Assembly: GCA_004431415.1 (NCBI GenBank)
Contig: QPMI01000590.1
Coordinates: 1 to 64,000, forward strand
Source: Cyanophora paradoxa
Taxonomy: Eukaryota; Glaucocystophyceae; Cyanophorales; Cyanophoraceae
Reading direction: 5' to 3'
DNA length: 64,000 bases
The first letter of the stretch is position 1, and every line of letters starts with the position of its first letter. Made by a program: the position numbers and the translations under genes. Shown in pieces: positions 52,952 to 63,398 of this stretch. The notes beneath the pieces are model-generated. The model worked only from the letters and a program-made list of their open reading frames with translations. It was not told the origin of the DNA and did no database searches.

Positions 52952-55369
52952 CTAGGCGACGAAGTAGGCGGCCAGGACGAGGTCCTCCGCGAAGGCCACC
53001 TGCGCCGGCCCCTTCGGGCGGGGCGCCTCGGGGCCCGCGCGGGTTCCGGCCCCGGCGCTCGCCGCGCCGCCGCCGGGCCGGGAGAGGCGAGGGCGCGCGG
53101 GGCGGCGGGTCGGATCGCGGCGCACCTGGCCGCCGTCCGGGCAGAGGAGGCGCTCAAAGCGGCACCCCAGCGCCGCGCTCGCCTTCTCCAGCAGGATCTG
53201 AGCGGGCTCTCAGTCAGGGGGGGCAGTGGGGCCGGGCCGTGGCGCGCGTGCCTCGACGGCGTTGCCGTCGTTGGCGGGGACGGAGAACGAGAAGGCGACG
53301 GTGCCCTGCGTCGCGCGTCAGGGCCGAGCTGGCCGGCGGTCGGGGCCGCGACAGGCGGGCGGGGCGGGGCGGGGGCGGGGCGCCTGGCAGGCGAAGTAGG
53401 GGCGACGGTGTAGGAGCGGCGGCCGGCGACGAGGGGGGCGGCCCTGGGCGGCGCCAGGCGGGCGGCGAGGACGAGGCGGGAGACGCCGGTCTCGTGCGCC
53501 TCCTCGGGGTAGGCCCCGGGCGCCACCGCCAGCTCCAGCGAGGGGCCCGCGGGCCCCCCGCCTCAGCTAGCCCCGGCGCAGGGGCAGGGGCTGGGGCGGC
53601 GGCCGGGGCGGTGTCCGCGGGGACGGTGTCCGCGGGGCCTTGGGGAGGAGCGCCGGCGCTTGGCGGGCGGCGCGGGCGAGGCGGAGGAGGAGGGGCGGGG
53701 CCCGGGCGGCGGGGCGGCGGGCGCGGGGGCCTTTCGTTCCGCGGGGCGCGCGCGGGTGGGCGAGGCCTCTCCTGCAGCGGGAGGCGCCTTTTCCGCCTTC
53801 TTCCCCCCGCCCGCCCCCGACCCCGCCCGCGTCGATGCCGGCGTCGTCTTGGGCTCCGGCTTGGGCTTAGGCTCGGGCTTGGGCTTCGGTCGGGCCGCTG
53901 CCCCCGGCGCCGCGTCGCCCTCGCCCTCGCTGCCGCTCCCGCCGGCCCCCCGCTCCCCCTGCCGGCCCGCCCGCGCTCGAAGGGATGCGGGGGGGGAAGG
54001 GAAGCGAGCGGAAGGAGCCGGTACCCGTACCCGGGAGGCGAGGTGCGCGTCGAGCACGTCGGGGCAGTCCTCGCGGAGCGTACCCTCCTCCTCCCAGGAG
54101 TTGAAGCGGGGGAGCCAGCCCTCCCACTGTACCAGGTACTCCACCTGACGGAGGGGGAGGTTACGCGGGCTCGGACCCGGCGGCGGCCCCGGGTACGTCG
54201 ATCCCGAGGGCGGCGCACCTCGCGTGTCGTGCGGTTCCTCCGGTCGCGCAGGATCCTCTCCACGCGCCCCTCCTGCGGCTCCACGCGCCCCGGGCCCTCC
54301 TGCGCCGCGCTGAGGACGCAGGAAGCGTGTACCCCCGGAGGGGCGGGGGGGGACCTTGAAGGCCCCGTTCTCCTCGAGCCAGCGCATGAGGCGCGTCTTC
54401 CACTTCTCGTTGCTCGACCTTCGCGCCCTGTCTGAGAAACAAGGAAGGGAAGGGGGGAGGGGGGAGGGGGAAAGGGAGGGGGGGGGGGAAGGGGGGGGTG
54501 AGGGCGAGCCGACCTGTCGTCGTGGGCGCCGATGTCGGGCGGCTCGATGCCCGGCTCGGGGAAGAGGTTCTTGAACCACTGCTCCTCGCAGTAGGCTGCG
54601 CGGCCTCAGCGGTCTCTCTCCTGCAAAACTGGGACCGCGGCGCACTCCAGAGCTTGAAGTTCAGAATGGAATCCTTCAAATTGTGCTCGCCGCTCTCCAG
54701 CAGCTTGAACAGCTCCTCGCCTCGCATTGCGATCTGCGCGGGGCGGTCTTGACCGGGTTTGAAGTGGAGACGGGGGGATCTAAAAGCTGGGGAAGCCGCG
54801 CCTTGATCCGGTCATGGAACCGCGCGGCGTCCTGTTGAGGCGGGACCGGGCGCGTCAATGAGCGAGCGAAAAATCAGCTGCAGACGCATGCCAACCTCCT
54901 CTTCCATTGCGCTCTTGGTCACCTGCAGGAAGCCGTCAAGTTCGGAGGCGCGCGTGCGAGCGCGCGCGAGAATCCATAGCGCTAGCGCACCCGGACATTG
55001 ACGTTCTTCCGCATCTTGCCCAGCTCCGCCTTCCATCTCTTCGCGCCCTTGCCCTCGCGCAAGCGATACACGCAAACGAAATCGGAGCTTGAGGGAGGCA
55101 GCTGCGGACTGGTTAAGCACGATCATCGCGACGCGCGCGAGATCCGGGGCGCGCACGTCTTTCCCTCTCGAAGCGCTGCGCTTCGAAGCGCCTTTCGTCC
55201 GCGTCCGGGGCATTCGCTTCTTGGGAGAACGCGCGCGAAAACCCTCGCTCTCGCCGCCGCTGCTGCTCGAGCTTTCGCTCCCTGAGTTGCCGAATATCTC
55301 CTGCATCATGGCAGCCGCGTGCGCTTGCTCGTCGGCGTCGACTTCGCGCTCGACTTCAGCAGCTGTCAT
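52952..55369 (-). CDS. chromodomain protein A (multi-exon), paralogue of the neighbour
   Basis: The ATG at 55369 opens an acidic/Ser-rich and then basic start (MTAAEVEREVDADEQAHAAA). Next come a helical region, FHDRIKARLPQLL (54830-54780), GEELFKLLESGEHNLKDSIL (54725-54660), EEQWFKNLFPEPG (54590-54550) and SSNEKWKTRLMRWLEENGAF (54415-54360). The chromodomain is split by an intron: VERILRDRRNRTTRE, then VEYLVQWEGWLPRFNSWEEE (54145-54080). A Lys/Pro/Ala-rich linker leads to a C-terminal part (ELAVAPGAYPEEAHETGVSR; VAFSFSVPANDGNAVEARA; FAEDLVLAAYFVA) with a stop at 52952. Chromodomains bind methylated histone tails; the aromatic positions Tyr/Trp are present. The order of blocks matches the head-to-head neighbour, so they are diverged duplicates. 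Confidence 0.72.
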
Positions 55370-55533
55370 TTTGCTCGTCCTATGCCCCAGCTCGTCAATC
55401 GGGAGAGCTCCTCCTACGCTCTTGCAGACCAGCGCTGAGCTTGCCGAACTGAAGCTGCAGCTGAACTGCGGGCTGACGCTTGAGATCCGCGATACCCCCC
55501 TGCGTAGCCGCCCCGCTGCCGCCGGCCCGAACG
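55370..55533. promoter_or_regulatory. 164-bp bidirectional promoter of the chromodomain gene pair
   Basis: The whole spacer between the two divergent ATGs (55369 minus, 55534 plus). It contains cagcgctgagcttgccgaac and ctgcagctgaactgcg palindromic pieces, and no TATA-like box. Both genes must be driven from here, or from within the other's 5' end. Confidence 0.45.
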
Positions 55534-58045
55534 ATGCGCGATTGGAAGCGCTGTGCCTGCCCGCGAGAATCGAGGCGCTGTCCTAGCTGCGGTGGCTGCA
55601 AGGCGAGCCACTGCGTGTGCATCGTACCAGCCTCGGCTCCAGCCCCGCCGGCTCCGGCGCGACCCGCGCTGTGCAAGTGCCGCGGTCCCGGGGCCAAGAA
55701 ATGCGAGACCTGCGGGGGATGCGCGAGGAACCACTGCGTATGCCGCGCAACGCCGCAGAACACAAGCCTGGTCGGCGCGGTCCGCGCGCACGTGGAATTC
55801 ACGACGCGCGCTGCGTCGACATCACTCACGCGCTGCGAGCAGCCGCAGGTGGCCTCCGCAGGGGCAAAGCACCCCGCGTCGACGTCGGCAGCCGGCGGCT
55901 CGCCTCGACTCCCGGCCGGCGGAGGACGGAAGGAGAAGTCGCCGCTTGTTAATGAGGCGGGCGCGAGCCGTTCTTCTGCGCCCACGCAATCCTCCAGCTC
56001 CAGCCAGCATCAGCAGCGGGCCAGCGCCGCTGGCGGTGGCGGAGAGGGCCCAAGCTCCGGCGCAGCGCGGCGGGCCTCCAAGCGAGCCCCCGACGAGGTG
56101 CGCGCGTCCCTCGGTCCCGTTCGCTCGGCGCCGACGGGGCGCAGGGCCCGTCGTCCGCGGGGCCAGCGGCCGGCAAGAGGGCCAGGCTCCGCTCGAGAGG
56201 GGCGGTGGTGGTGTGCACGTCTTGGCCGCCCGAGGTCTCCGCTCGCACGCCGACGCCGCCGCAGAGCGCGTGCGACGACGCTTCCAGCACGAGCGGGGGA
56301 GAGGGAGAGGACGGGGAGCGGACCTACCCCGCCGTCACCTGCCCCCTGGGCGAGCCAGAATGGGTACCAACCCCAGAGCCGGGGCGACTCGAGCGGCTCG
56401 GCCTGACCGGGCTGGCAGGAGTCGCCCGAGAATGGGAAGTTTGTGGCCCTACTGCGGCTCGAGCGAGGGGGCGCCCCAGTCAAGGTCCGCTCCCTTGCTC
56501 GAATCCGCGAGGAGCCTCCTTCTCAACGCGCCGCAGCTCGACATGGAGGCCAAGCGCCTGGATGTGCATACCCCCCTTTCCACCCGCCCCAGCGCCCCTG
56601 ATGCCGAATCTCTCAGGACGCCAAGCGCTTCTACGATCGCGTGAAGGCGTGTACCCCCGCCCCCCCGCGAGCCCGCCCGGCGCCCCTTACCCGCGCACCG
56701 CCTCCACCTCAAGATCGCGGCGATGGGTCCGACGCTCTTCAAGCAACTCGAACGAGGGGTAGAGGCGCGCGCCCGGGGCTCGGGGGTGCGGGTCGCTGGG
56801 ACCGTCCCTGACCCCCGCCCCGCCTCGTGCAGAACTGCCTGTACAACGAGCTGTGGCGCTACAGGCGAGCCCCCCGCACGCGTACCCCCCGCGCGCCGCT
56901 TCCCCGCCGAGCCGCGCGCCAGCAACGAGAAGTGGTACAAGGCGCTGTTCCCGGAGGGGCAGCGGGGCGGGGCGGCGCCGGCGGGCGCTGCGGCGCCGGA
57001 GGTCGGCTGGCGGGACCGGAAGCGGCCGAACGCGGCGTGGAGGCGGGAGCTGCTCGCGGAACTCGAGGGGTTGGGGGCCCTGCAGCCCGGGGGACACGAG
57101 GAGGAGGACGAGAAGGAGTACGACGTGGCGGCCATCCTCGCCCAGAGGGGGAACGTGCGTTGCCGCCCCGCGGGGCGAGGTGCCGCCGCCCGCTCAGCCC
57201 CCCCGCAGCGCTTCCTCGTCCGGTGGAAAGGCTGGGACGGGCGCTTCAACACGTGCGCGCGGGGCCCGCGCGGGTGCGGCGGGGCGCTGCCCGGGGCGAC
57301 GGGGGCGGGGCCGGGGCAGGTGGGTGGAGCGGGAGAACCTCGACGCGGGCCTTGTGGCCGAGTTCCTCGCCTCCACGTCCGCCAAGGGCACGCACGGGGC
57401 GGCTGGGGCCCCCGCGGCCCCCGCCCCGCCGCCGCAGCGGCGCGCCGGGAAGCAGCAGCGGGGGCGGGGGCGGGGGCGTCGCCGCCGGTGGCGCAGGCGG
57501 CGCCGGCGGTGCACGACAGGAGCCGGCCGCTGAGCGAGTACGCGGAGGGGGCGCGCTCGGGGACCTTATCGCCGCCCGCAAGTCCGCCGACGGGTCCATC
57601 CGCGAGGCGCGCCCCCCCCGCCCGCCCGCCCTCCGCGGCGCGCCCCCGGGCGCTCGAGCCGGCCCCCCGCGCGCGCGCGCAGGTGAAGCTCGCGCCGCTC
57701 TACGCGGACCGCTGCGAGGGCGTCTGGAGGCTGCCCCTCGTGACCGAGCTCGAGGCCGACACGACCCTCGAGCAGGTCCGCCCGCCCGCCCGCCCCGGAG
57801 CCGGATCAGCCGAAGCTTGAGGCGCCCCTCAGATCCTGGAGCGCGCCAACGGGCGCCTCGGGCCCGGCCAGGCCCCCTTCCGCCGCGTCGTCAACGCCCA
57901 GGTGCCCCCGCCAAAGCCACGCGCACCGGTGCCTTCCCATGACCCGATTGATCCGGTACCCGGCCCGCAGGGGTACGAGATCCTCTCACGCGACATGCTC
58001 TCCCACATCTACTTCCTCGACGACACCCCCGCCCTGGCCCTCTGA
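55534..58045 (+). CDS. chromodomain protein B with N-terminal Cys-rich repeats (multi-exon)
   Basis: The ATG at 55534 opens two copies of a Cys/His unit: CACPRESRRCPSCGGC-x4-HCVC and CKCRGPGAKKCETCGGC-x4-HCVC (about residues 7-65), probably zinc-binding. I do not recognise them as a named family. A disordered Ser/Ala region follows. Blocks shared with protein A are AKRFYDRVKA, MGPTLFKQLERG, CLYNELWRYR and ASNEKWYKALFPEG (56.6-56.96 kb). The chromodomain is EYDVAAILAQRG, then RFLVRWKGWDGRFNTW, then ERENL, with an intron at the same place as in protein A. The C-terminus has LPLVTELEADTTLEQ, ILERANGRLGPGQAPFRRVV and YEILSRDMLSHIYFLDDTPA, with a stop at 58045. A chromatin-reading role is inferred from the chromodomain. 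Confidence 0.75.
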
Positions 58046-58351
58046 TCGGCGGCGCGGAGCAGCAAGCCTGAAGAGTCGCTGTCGAAGTCCGATTACAGGC
58101 TGCGAGTGGACACGGGCTCGGCGGAGAGTTTAGGGGAAGGGGGCGGCGGAGGGAGAAGTGGGGACGGAGGCAGCAGCCTGCCAGCAGGCCCTGCGCATGC
58201 GTTGGATCACGAGGGAGCTCGGGCGCGAAGCTCGGGGAGGGCGCTGGGGGGGCCGAGCCGATCTTGAGCCGTGCCGGGCCCGTGCACGTGCCGAGCGCAC
58301 GAGGCAGCTGCAGCGAGGCCGGCGAGCCCCGCCGGCCGTGCCCCCGCCGGC

Positions 58352-59661
58352 TCAGCCCGCGTCGCCGATCGAGTGGACGTGCACGCCCCCGGGCGGCCCG
58401 CGCGCCGCCTGGCGCAGCAGAGTTTTCAGCGAGGGAAACTGGTTGCGTACCCCGGGGCGGATCACCTGCCCCGCGGCGTACGCGAATCCGAAGGGCGTGA
58501 CGACGACACTGCGCGTCCGGCGCGGGCCGGGGGCGCGCGTCACTCAAAGAGAATGTCGACGGGCGCGAGCGGGGCGCCGGCGCGCCGAGGGGGGCCCTCC
58601 TCCGCCGGCTCGAAGATGTTGCCTCCGACATCCCCGCTCGACACCGCCCGCGCGCTCGCCTGCGCCCCAAGGGTCGGCCCCAGCTCGAGTACTAGTCGGG
58701 CGGGCGAGCGGCCCAGGGGCTGGAGGCGGGGGCGTCATGCGGGCCGCGAATTCCGGCTCGCACCCGGACGCCGAAGGAGCAGTCGTGGCAGTGGTTGAAG
58801 CGGACCTGCGCGCGGGCCGGCGAGTCGAGGCGCAGCCGCCGGCGCCTTCGGCGTGGAGCATTCCGCCGCGCACGACGGGCTTGGAGTGCGGGGAGACGAA
58901 GATTGCGGTAGCGCACTCCGAGATCTGCGAGCGCGCGTCGGCCCGCACGCAGCTCCATTTGATCTATCTCTGGACGCGCCTCGTTGCCCTCGGCCCTGCC
59001 GCCGGTCTCCGCGGTGAAGCAAATGCCGTCGCCCGTCCCCCGCACGACGTTCCGCCAGATCGCCGGCTCCGTCCCGCGCCCCAACAGCGCGACCCCAATC
59101 GGCGTCTCCTTCCTCCCGCGCCCGCGTCCCTCGATGAGGCAGTGCTGCAGGCGAGCGCGGCTCCCGCCCCGGAAAATGACGCAGTGGCCCGACGCTGCGT
59201 CCCTGCGGATCGTGATGCCGTGCACGCTCGCCACCGGCGCCTCCAGCGTCAGCGTCGCCGGCGCCGGCTCCGGGTCCGTGCCGCCGCAGAGCACCGCCGT
59301 GCGCGGGCCGACGATGTGGACGTTTCGGCTTACTACCACATCCTCGTAATAGCGGCCCGGCGCGAGGAGGATGATTTGATCGTCCTCCGCGTGCAACGCG
59401 ATGTGGTCGTGCAGGCTCCAGACGGCGTCGGGCCCGCCCACACGTGCGAGGAACGGGTGCTGCGCAAGCGCGAGAATGAGCTCCATCGTGCACGTGTGAA
59501 GGTGCGGGCGTGCGTACGGCGCGCGCGACGGCGTGCCATCGTCGGCACGTCGCTCCTGCCCGGGCGCGGTCGGGCGCGGGGAGCAGGTAGAGGATCCCGC
59601 GGATTAGGTCGTCCGGCAGCTCTCCGGCCATGCAGCCTTTGTCTAGAATCTCTCCGTCCAT
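58352..59661 (-). CDS. F-box protein with right-handed beta-helix (FBXO11-like), multi-exon
   Basis: ATG at 59661 (MDGEILDKG). The F-box is AGELPDDLIRGILYLLPAPDRAR (about 11-50 with the following CRRWHAVARA). After a short intron, beta-helix (CASH/PbH1) repeats start with DDQIILLAPGRYYEDVVVSR and NVHIVGPRTAVLCGG. They continue with VHGITIRRDAASGHCVIFRG, LQHCLIEGRGRG, RNVVRGTGDGICFTAE and FNHCHDCSFGVRV. The last exons encode VVVTPFGFAYAAGQ and a tail ending GVHVHSIGDAG at 58352. FBXO10/11-type proteins combine the same two modules as SCF substrate receptors. Position 179 bp head-to-head with the C2 gene suggests a shared promoter. One internal join (about 58.9 kb) is unresolved. Confidence 0.78.
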
Positions 59662-59839
59662 TCCGCCGTTCTCTGGCAGCTCGCCGGGGGCCGCTGTGGC
59701 CGCATTCACCACTGTCACGGTGTCACCACAGTCACCTGTGAAGAGGGGTACAGCTGCAAAGAAGTCCTCGGACCCCGCCTCGCACACGTCAGCTCCTCCT
59801 CTGCTAGCACCGTGAAAGCACCCCTCCGAGCACCGCAAA
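59662..59839. promoter_or_regulatory. 178-bp bidirectional promoter (F-box beta-helix gene / C2 gene)
   Basis: This is the entire spacer between two divergent ATGs. It contains gtcaccacagtcacctgtga-like inverted pieces near 59715-59740 (gtgtcaccacagtcac). No TATA-like box. Regulation is inferred only from gene arrangement. Confidence 0.4.
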
Positions 59840-62800
59840 ATGTGGAATCCGCCAGGCGGTCAGCAGCCCGGCCAGTACCGCGGCGGCCCGGACCCGTACG
59901 GCCAGGGCCCGCTGATGCAACCGCGGTCTGGGTCCGGCCAGTACGATGCCCCTCTAGCGTCGCCGGGCGTTGGACACGCTCCTTCCCTTCACCATTCGTA
60001 TTCAGCCGCGTCCGACGCGTCTGGCTACAACGCTCTGTCGGCTTCCCAGTATGGCGGCTCCCAGCTCGGCGCCGGCAACTCGCAGTACGGCCAGCAGTTC
60101 GGACAGCCGGCATCACCGCAAGGACCGGGCCAGCCGTACGGAGGCGTTGCACCCGACCGACGGGATTCCGTCACGTCCTACTCGAGCTCTCAAGGGCCGC
60201 AGCCGCTCACTTTCACCCCGACCGGTAAGACCCTTTTCTTTCTCTTTCGCTCAACCTGTGCACACCCGGCGCCGCCTCGAGAGCGTGCGCGCTGACCCCG
60301 GTCGGCCGCGAGCAGCCCAGGCGAAGATCGAGGTGGGTTCGGCCTAGTCTCGCGTCACGACGTGAAGTTCGAGCTCATCAGATATCTATCGCAGACGTGG
60401 AGGCTTGAGCAGTTCGACAAGGTCACGCGCGAGCAGATCAAGACCCTGACTGACCGCCTCGGTCCGACGCGCCCGGCTCGCCCAGACGCGTCTTCGCCGG
60501 CCCGAATCCCCCCCGCGCGCGCGCAGCCGTCGTCTCCGCGGAGCACAAGGAGCTCTACTCGCGCGTCCAGGCCACCGCCATCCCGGACGGTCCGCGGGCC
60601 CCCGCATCCCCCGCAGCTATCTTTCCCCGCGCGTGATCAAGGCCCGCGTCGCCGCAGGCGTGATCAAGATCCGCGTGTTCCGCGGCACGAACTTGAAGGC
60701 GATGGTACGTGCGCATGCCGGCGGCGCGTTGCGGGTGCCCCCCGCTGGGCCTCACGCGCCTCCTTTCTTTCTCTGCCAGGATCCCAACGGTCTGAGCGAC
60801 CCCTACGTGCGCCCACTCCTCCCTCTAAAACACCGGCACCGCCGCCCACGCCCTCGCCCCGCCGGCAGGTGATCATGCGCTTCGTGCCGATCAACAAGGC
60901 CGGCATGCTGCGCACCGCCATGGGCATGCCCGAGAGCCTCGTCGGCCAGGCGCGCCCCGCCCCGCCCCGCCCCGCCCCTTCCGCTCCGCGCCGCTGAGGC
61001 CGCTGGGTGCCGCGCAGGCCCAGCAGGAGCACCGCACCGAGGTGCGGACCGGAGACGGCCGCGGCCGCGGCCTCGGCCTCGCGCGCCCCGCGGCGCGGTC
61101 CGAGCGGGGCCGACGGGGCGGGGCGCAGGTGTGCCCAAAGACGCTGAACCCGGTCTTCAACGGGGAGAAGGTCTACGAGTTCACGGTGGAGCAGAAGCAG
61201 TGCGCGGGCCGGCCGCGCGCGGGGCGCCTCGAGAGGCCGCTGAGGCGGGGCCAGCTTCGTGGACGAGCACGGGCACGCGGTGCAGGCGCCGCGGGGCCCG
61301 CACATCGCCTTCCGCGTCATGGACGAGGACCTCGTCAAGGCCCGCCCGCCCCGCCCCTTCCGCCCCGCCCCGCCCCGGCGCGAGGCCCCCGCCCCGCTGA
61401 CGGGCCCCGCACAGGACGACTTCCTGGGGTACTTCGTCATCGAGTGGGACCGCATCGCCACGGGTGCCCCCGCCTGCCCCCCCGCCCTCCCCCGGCCTCC
61501 CCGCCCCGCCCCCGCCCCCGCCCGCGCCCCCGCCGAGGCCTGTTGGGGGCGGGGGCGGGCAGAGTTCTCGGCGCCGGGGAGCCGCGCGGTGCTGGACCTC
61601 TCGAAGCAGAAGTGGAAGGACCAGGGCGCCGGCGAGGGCTGCCTCGAGGTCCACATCAACTACGAGCGCAAGGCCCGCCCCGCTCGCCGGGGCGCCCAGG
61701 GCGGGGCCGCGCGGGGCGGGGCGGGGCGCTCTGAGCCGCGGGGGCAGGTCCCGCACACGCCGGAGACGTTCGCGGACTCGCAGCGGCTGAACAGCGTCAC
61801 GGCGGAGATGCGCCACCTCACCACCCTCGTCAACCAGAAGACCGCCCGCATGGCCCGCCCCCTCGCGCTCCCCCGCCCGCCTGCCCGCGCCCCAGCTGAC
61901 CCGCCGCCGCCCCCGCAGATCGACCTCTGCAAGACGGTGCGCGCCTCGGGACCGGCCGCCGCCTCGCCCGGCCTCGCCACGGTGGGCGCTGACGGGGCGC
62001 GGGGGCAGCGGTTTGAGCGGGCGCGGCACGACCTGGCGACCTTCGCGAAGCAGCGGACGCAGCTCTACGCGGAGCAGAACCGCCTCAACGCCGAGGCGAG
62101 CGCGGCCCGCGGCCCCCGCCCCTGCACTCACGGGGGCGGGGCCGGGGGCGGGCGGCGCAGTCGACGACGGCGGCGTCGGTGAACGGGACGCTGCTGGTGA
62201 CGCCCGTGCGCTGCGAGGGCACCAAAGCCGGCTTCAACCTCTTCGGCACCGCCGACGTCTACGTCGTCTTCCGCGTGCGCCGCGCCCCGCGGGGCGCTCG
62301 CCCGCCGGCGCGCCGGCCGCTGAGCGCGGGGCGGCGGTCGCGCGCGCGCAGGTGAACGACGGGAACCGGCTCACGGTGCCGGGGTACCAGGAGCGCGACG
62401 ACACGCTCTGCCCCTGCGTCGGCGAGACGCCCGTCTACCCCATGCCCTCCAACAAGGTCCCCGGCCGGCGGGGCGGAGGGGCGGCCTCGCCCCCGCTGAC
62501 TGACCCCGGGCAGGTGGTGATCTTCGACGAGCGGGCGGGGCAGGCGTCGGGCGGCTCGTCGCGCTGGCCCTACCCGGCCCGCGTCTCCAAGCCCTCCGCC
62601 TACCTCATCGTCGACGTCTTCCACAAGGCCCGCCGCCCGCCGCACCGCCCCGCCCCGCCCCGCCCCGCCCCGCCCCGCCGGGCCGGGCCGCCCGGACCGG
62701 ATCGGATCGGACCTGATCTGGACGCGCGCGCGGGGGGGCAGATCTCGGGGACGCCGCGGAAGCTGGTGCCGCTGGTAAACCGCTGCCTGGGGCGGGTCCA

Positions 62801-63398
62801 CATCCCCCTCCTCGACATCCTCCACCTGCCCCCCGGCGAGGCGAGCCGGCGAGAGGGCGCGCGGGGGGCCACAGGAGATGGGAAACTAAGGCGGGGGCGG
62901 GGGCGGGGGCGCAGCGGACGTTCGGGCTGGAGGGGGACCCGATGGAGGGCTTCTTCGGGTCGGACGCCACCGGCTCCATCACCCTCAAGGCGGGCCCGCC
63001 GCGCCCCGCCCGCCGCGCCCCCCCGGAGGCGGGGCCGATCCGACGGGGCGGGGCGGGGCAGTTCGAGTTCCGGCAGGAGGCGGCGGCTGCGGTGCTGCTG
63101 GACCCCGCGCTGAAGGCCTTCGAGGAGCAGGAGAAGCGCGCCACCCTCGACCTCATGCACCGCGAGGTCGGGGGCCCGCTCCCGCCCCGCGCCCCCGCGC
63201 GACCGGCGCCGCCCGGGCCGATCCGACGGGGCGGGGCGGGGCGCGCAGATCGAGTTCGTGACGGGGCAGATGCAGCAGGCGGAGGCGGACATGAAGCTCT
63301 TCGAGCAGCTGCGCCTCCAGTTCGACTCCGCCGAGAAGAACAACATGCTCGCCCGCTCCGGCACCACCAACATGCCCGTCCTGCCCCTCGCCACCTGA
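59840..63398 (+). CDS. two-C2-domain protein with Gly/Gln/Pro/Ser-rich N-terminus, about 22 exons
   Basis: Exon 1 (59840-60224) encodes a disordered PG/QYG-rich start (MWNPPGGQQPGQYRGG). A helical segment (KIEFELIRYLSQTWRLEQFD; REQIKTLTDRL) precedes the first C2 domain: VIKIRVFRGTNLKAM, DPNGLSDPYV, CPKTLNPVFNGEKVYEF, FRVMDEDLVKDDFLGYF. The Asp pattern is typical of Ca2+/phospholipid binding. A coiled-coil linker follows (RLNSVTAEMRHLTTLVNQKT; LYAEQNRLNAE), then a second beta-sandwich (TLLVTPVRCEGTKAGFNLFG; AYLIVDVFH; LVNRCLGRVHIPLLDILHL) read as a diverged C2. A helical tail contains FVTGQMQQAEADMKLFEQLR, with a stop at 63398. Of 21 introns traced, 9 are GC-AG. A membrane-trafficking adaptor role is likely from the C2 domain. 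Confidence 0.85.

Noticed and set aside
52912-54435. Long plus-strand frame opposite chromodomain gene A
   Set aside because: It has shadow composition with no motif, while the minus strand carries a split chromodomain and conserved blocks.
52952-58045. The two chromodomains as parts of retroelement integrases
   Set aside because: There is no DDE core nearby, the genes have host-type introns, and the viral integrase at 15.6-17.0 kb has no chromodomain.
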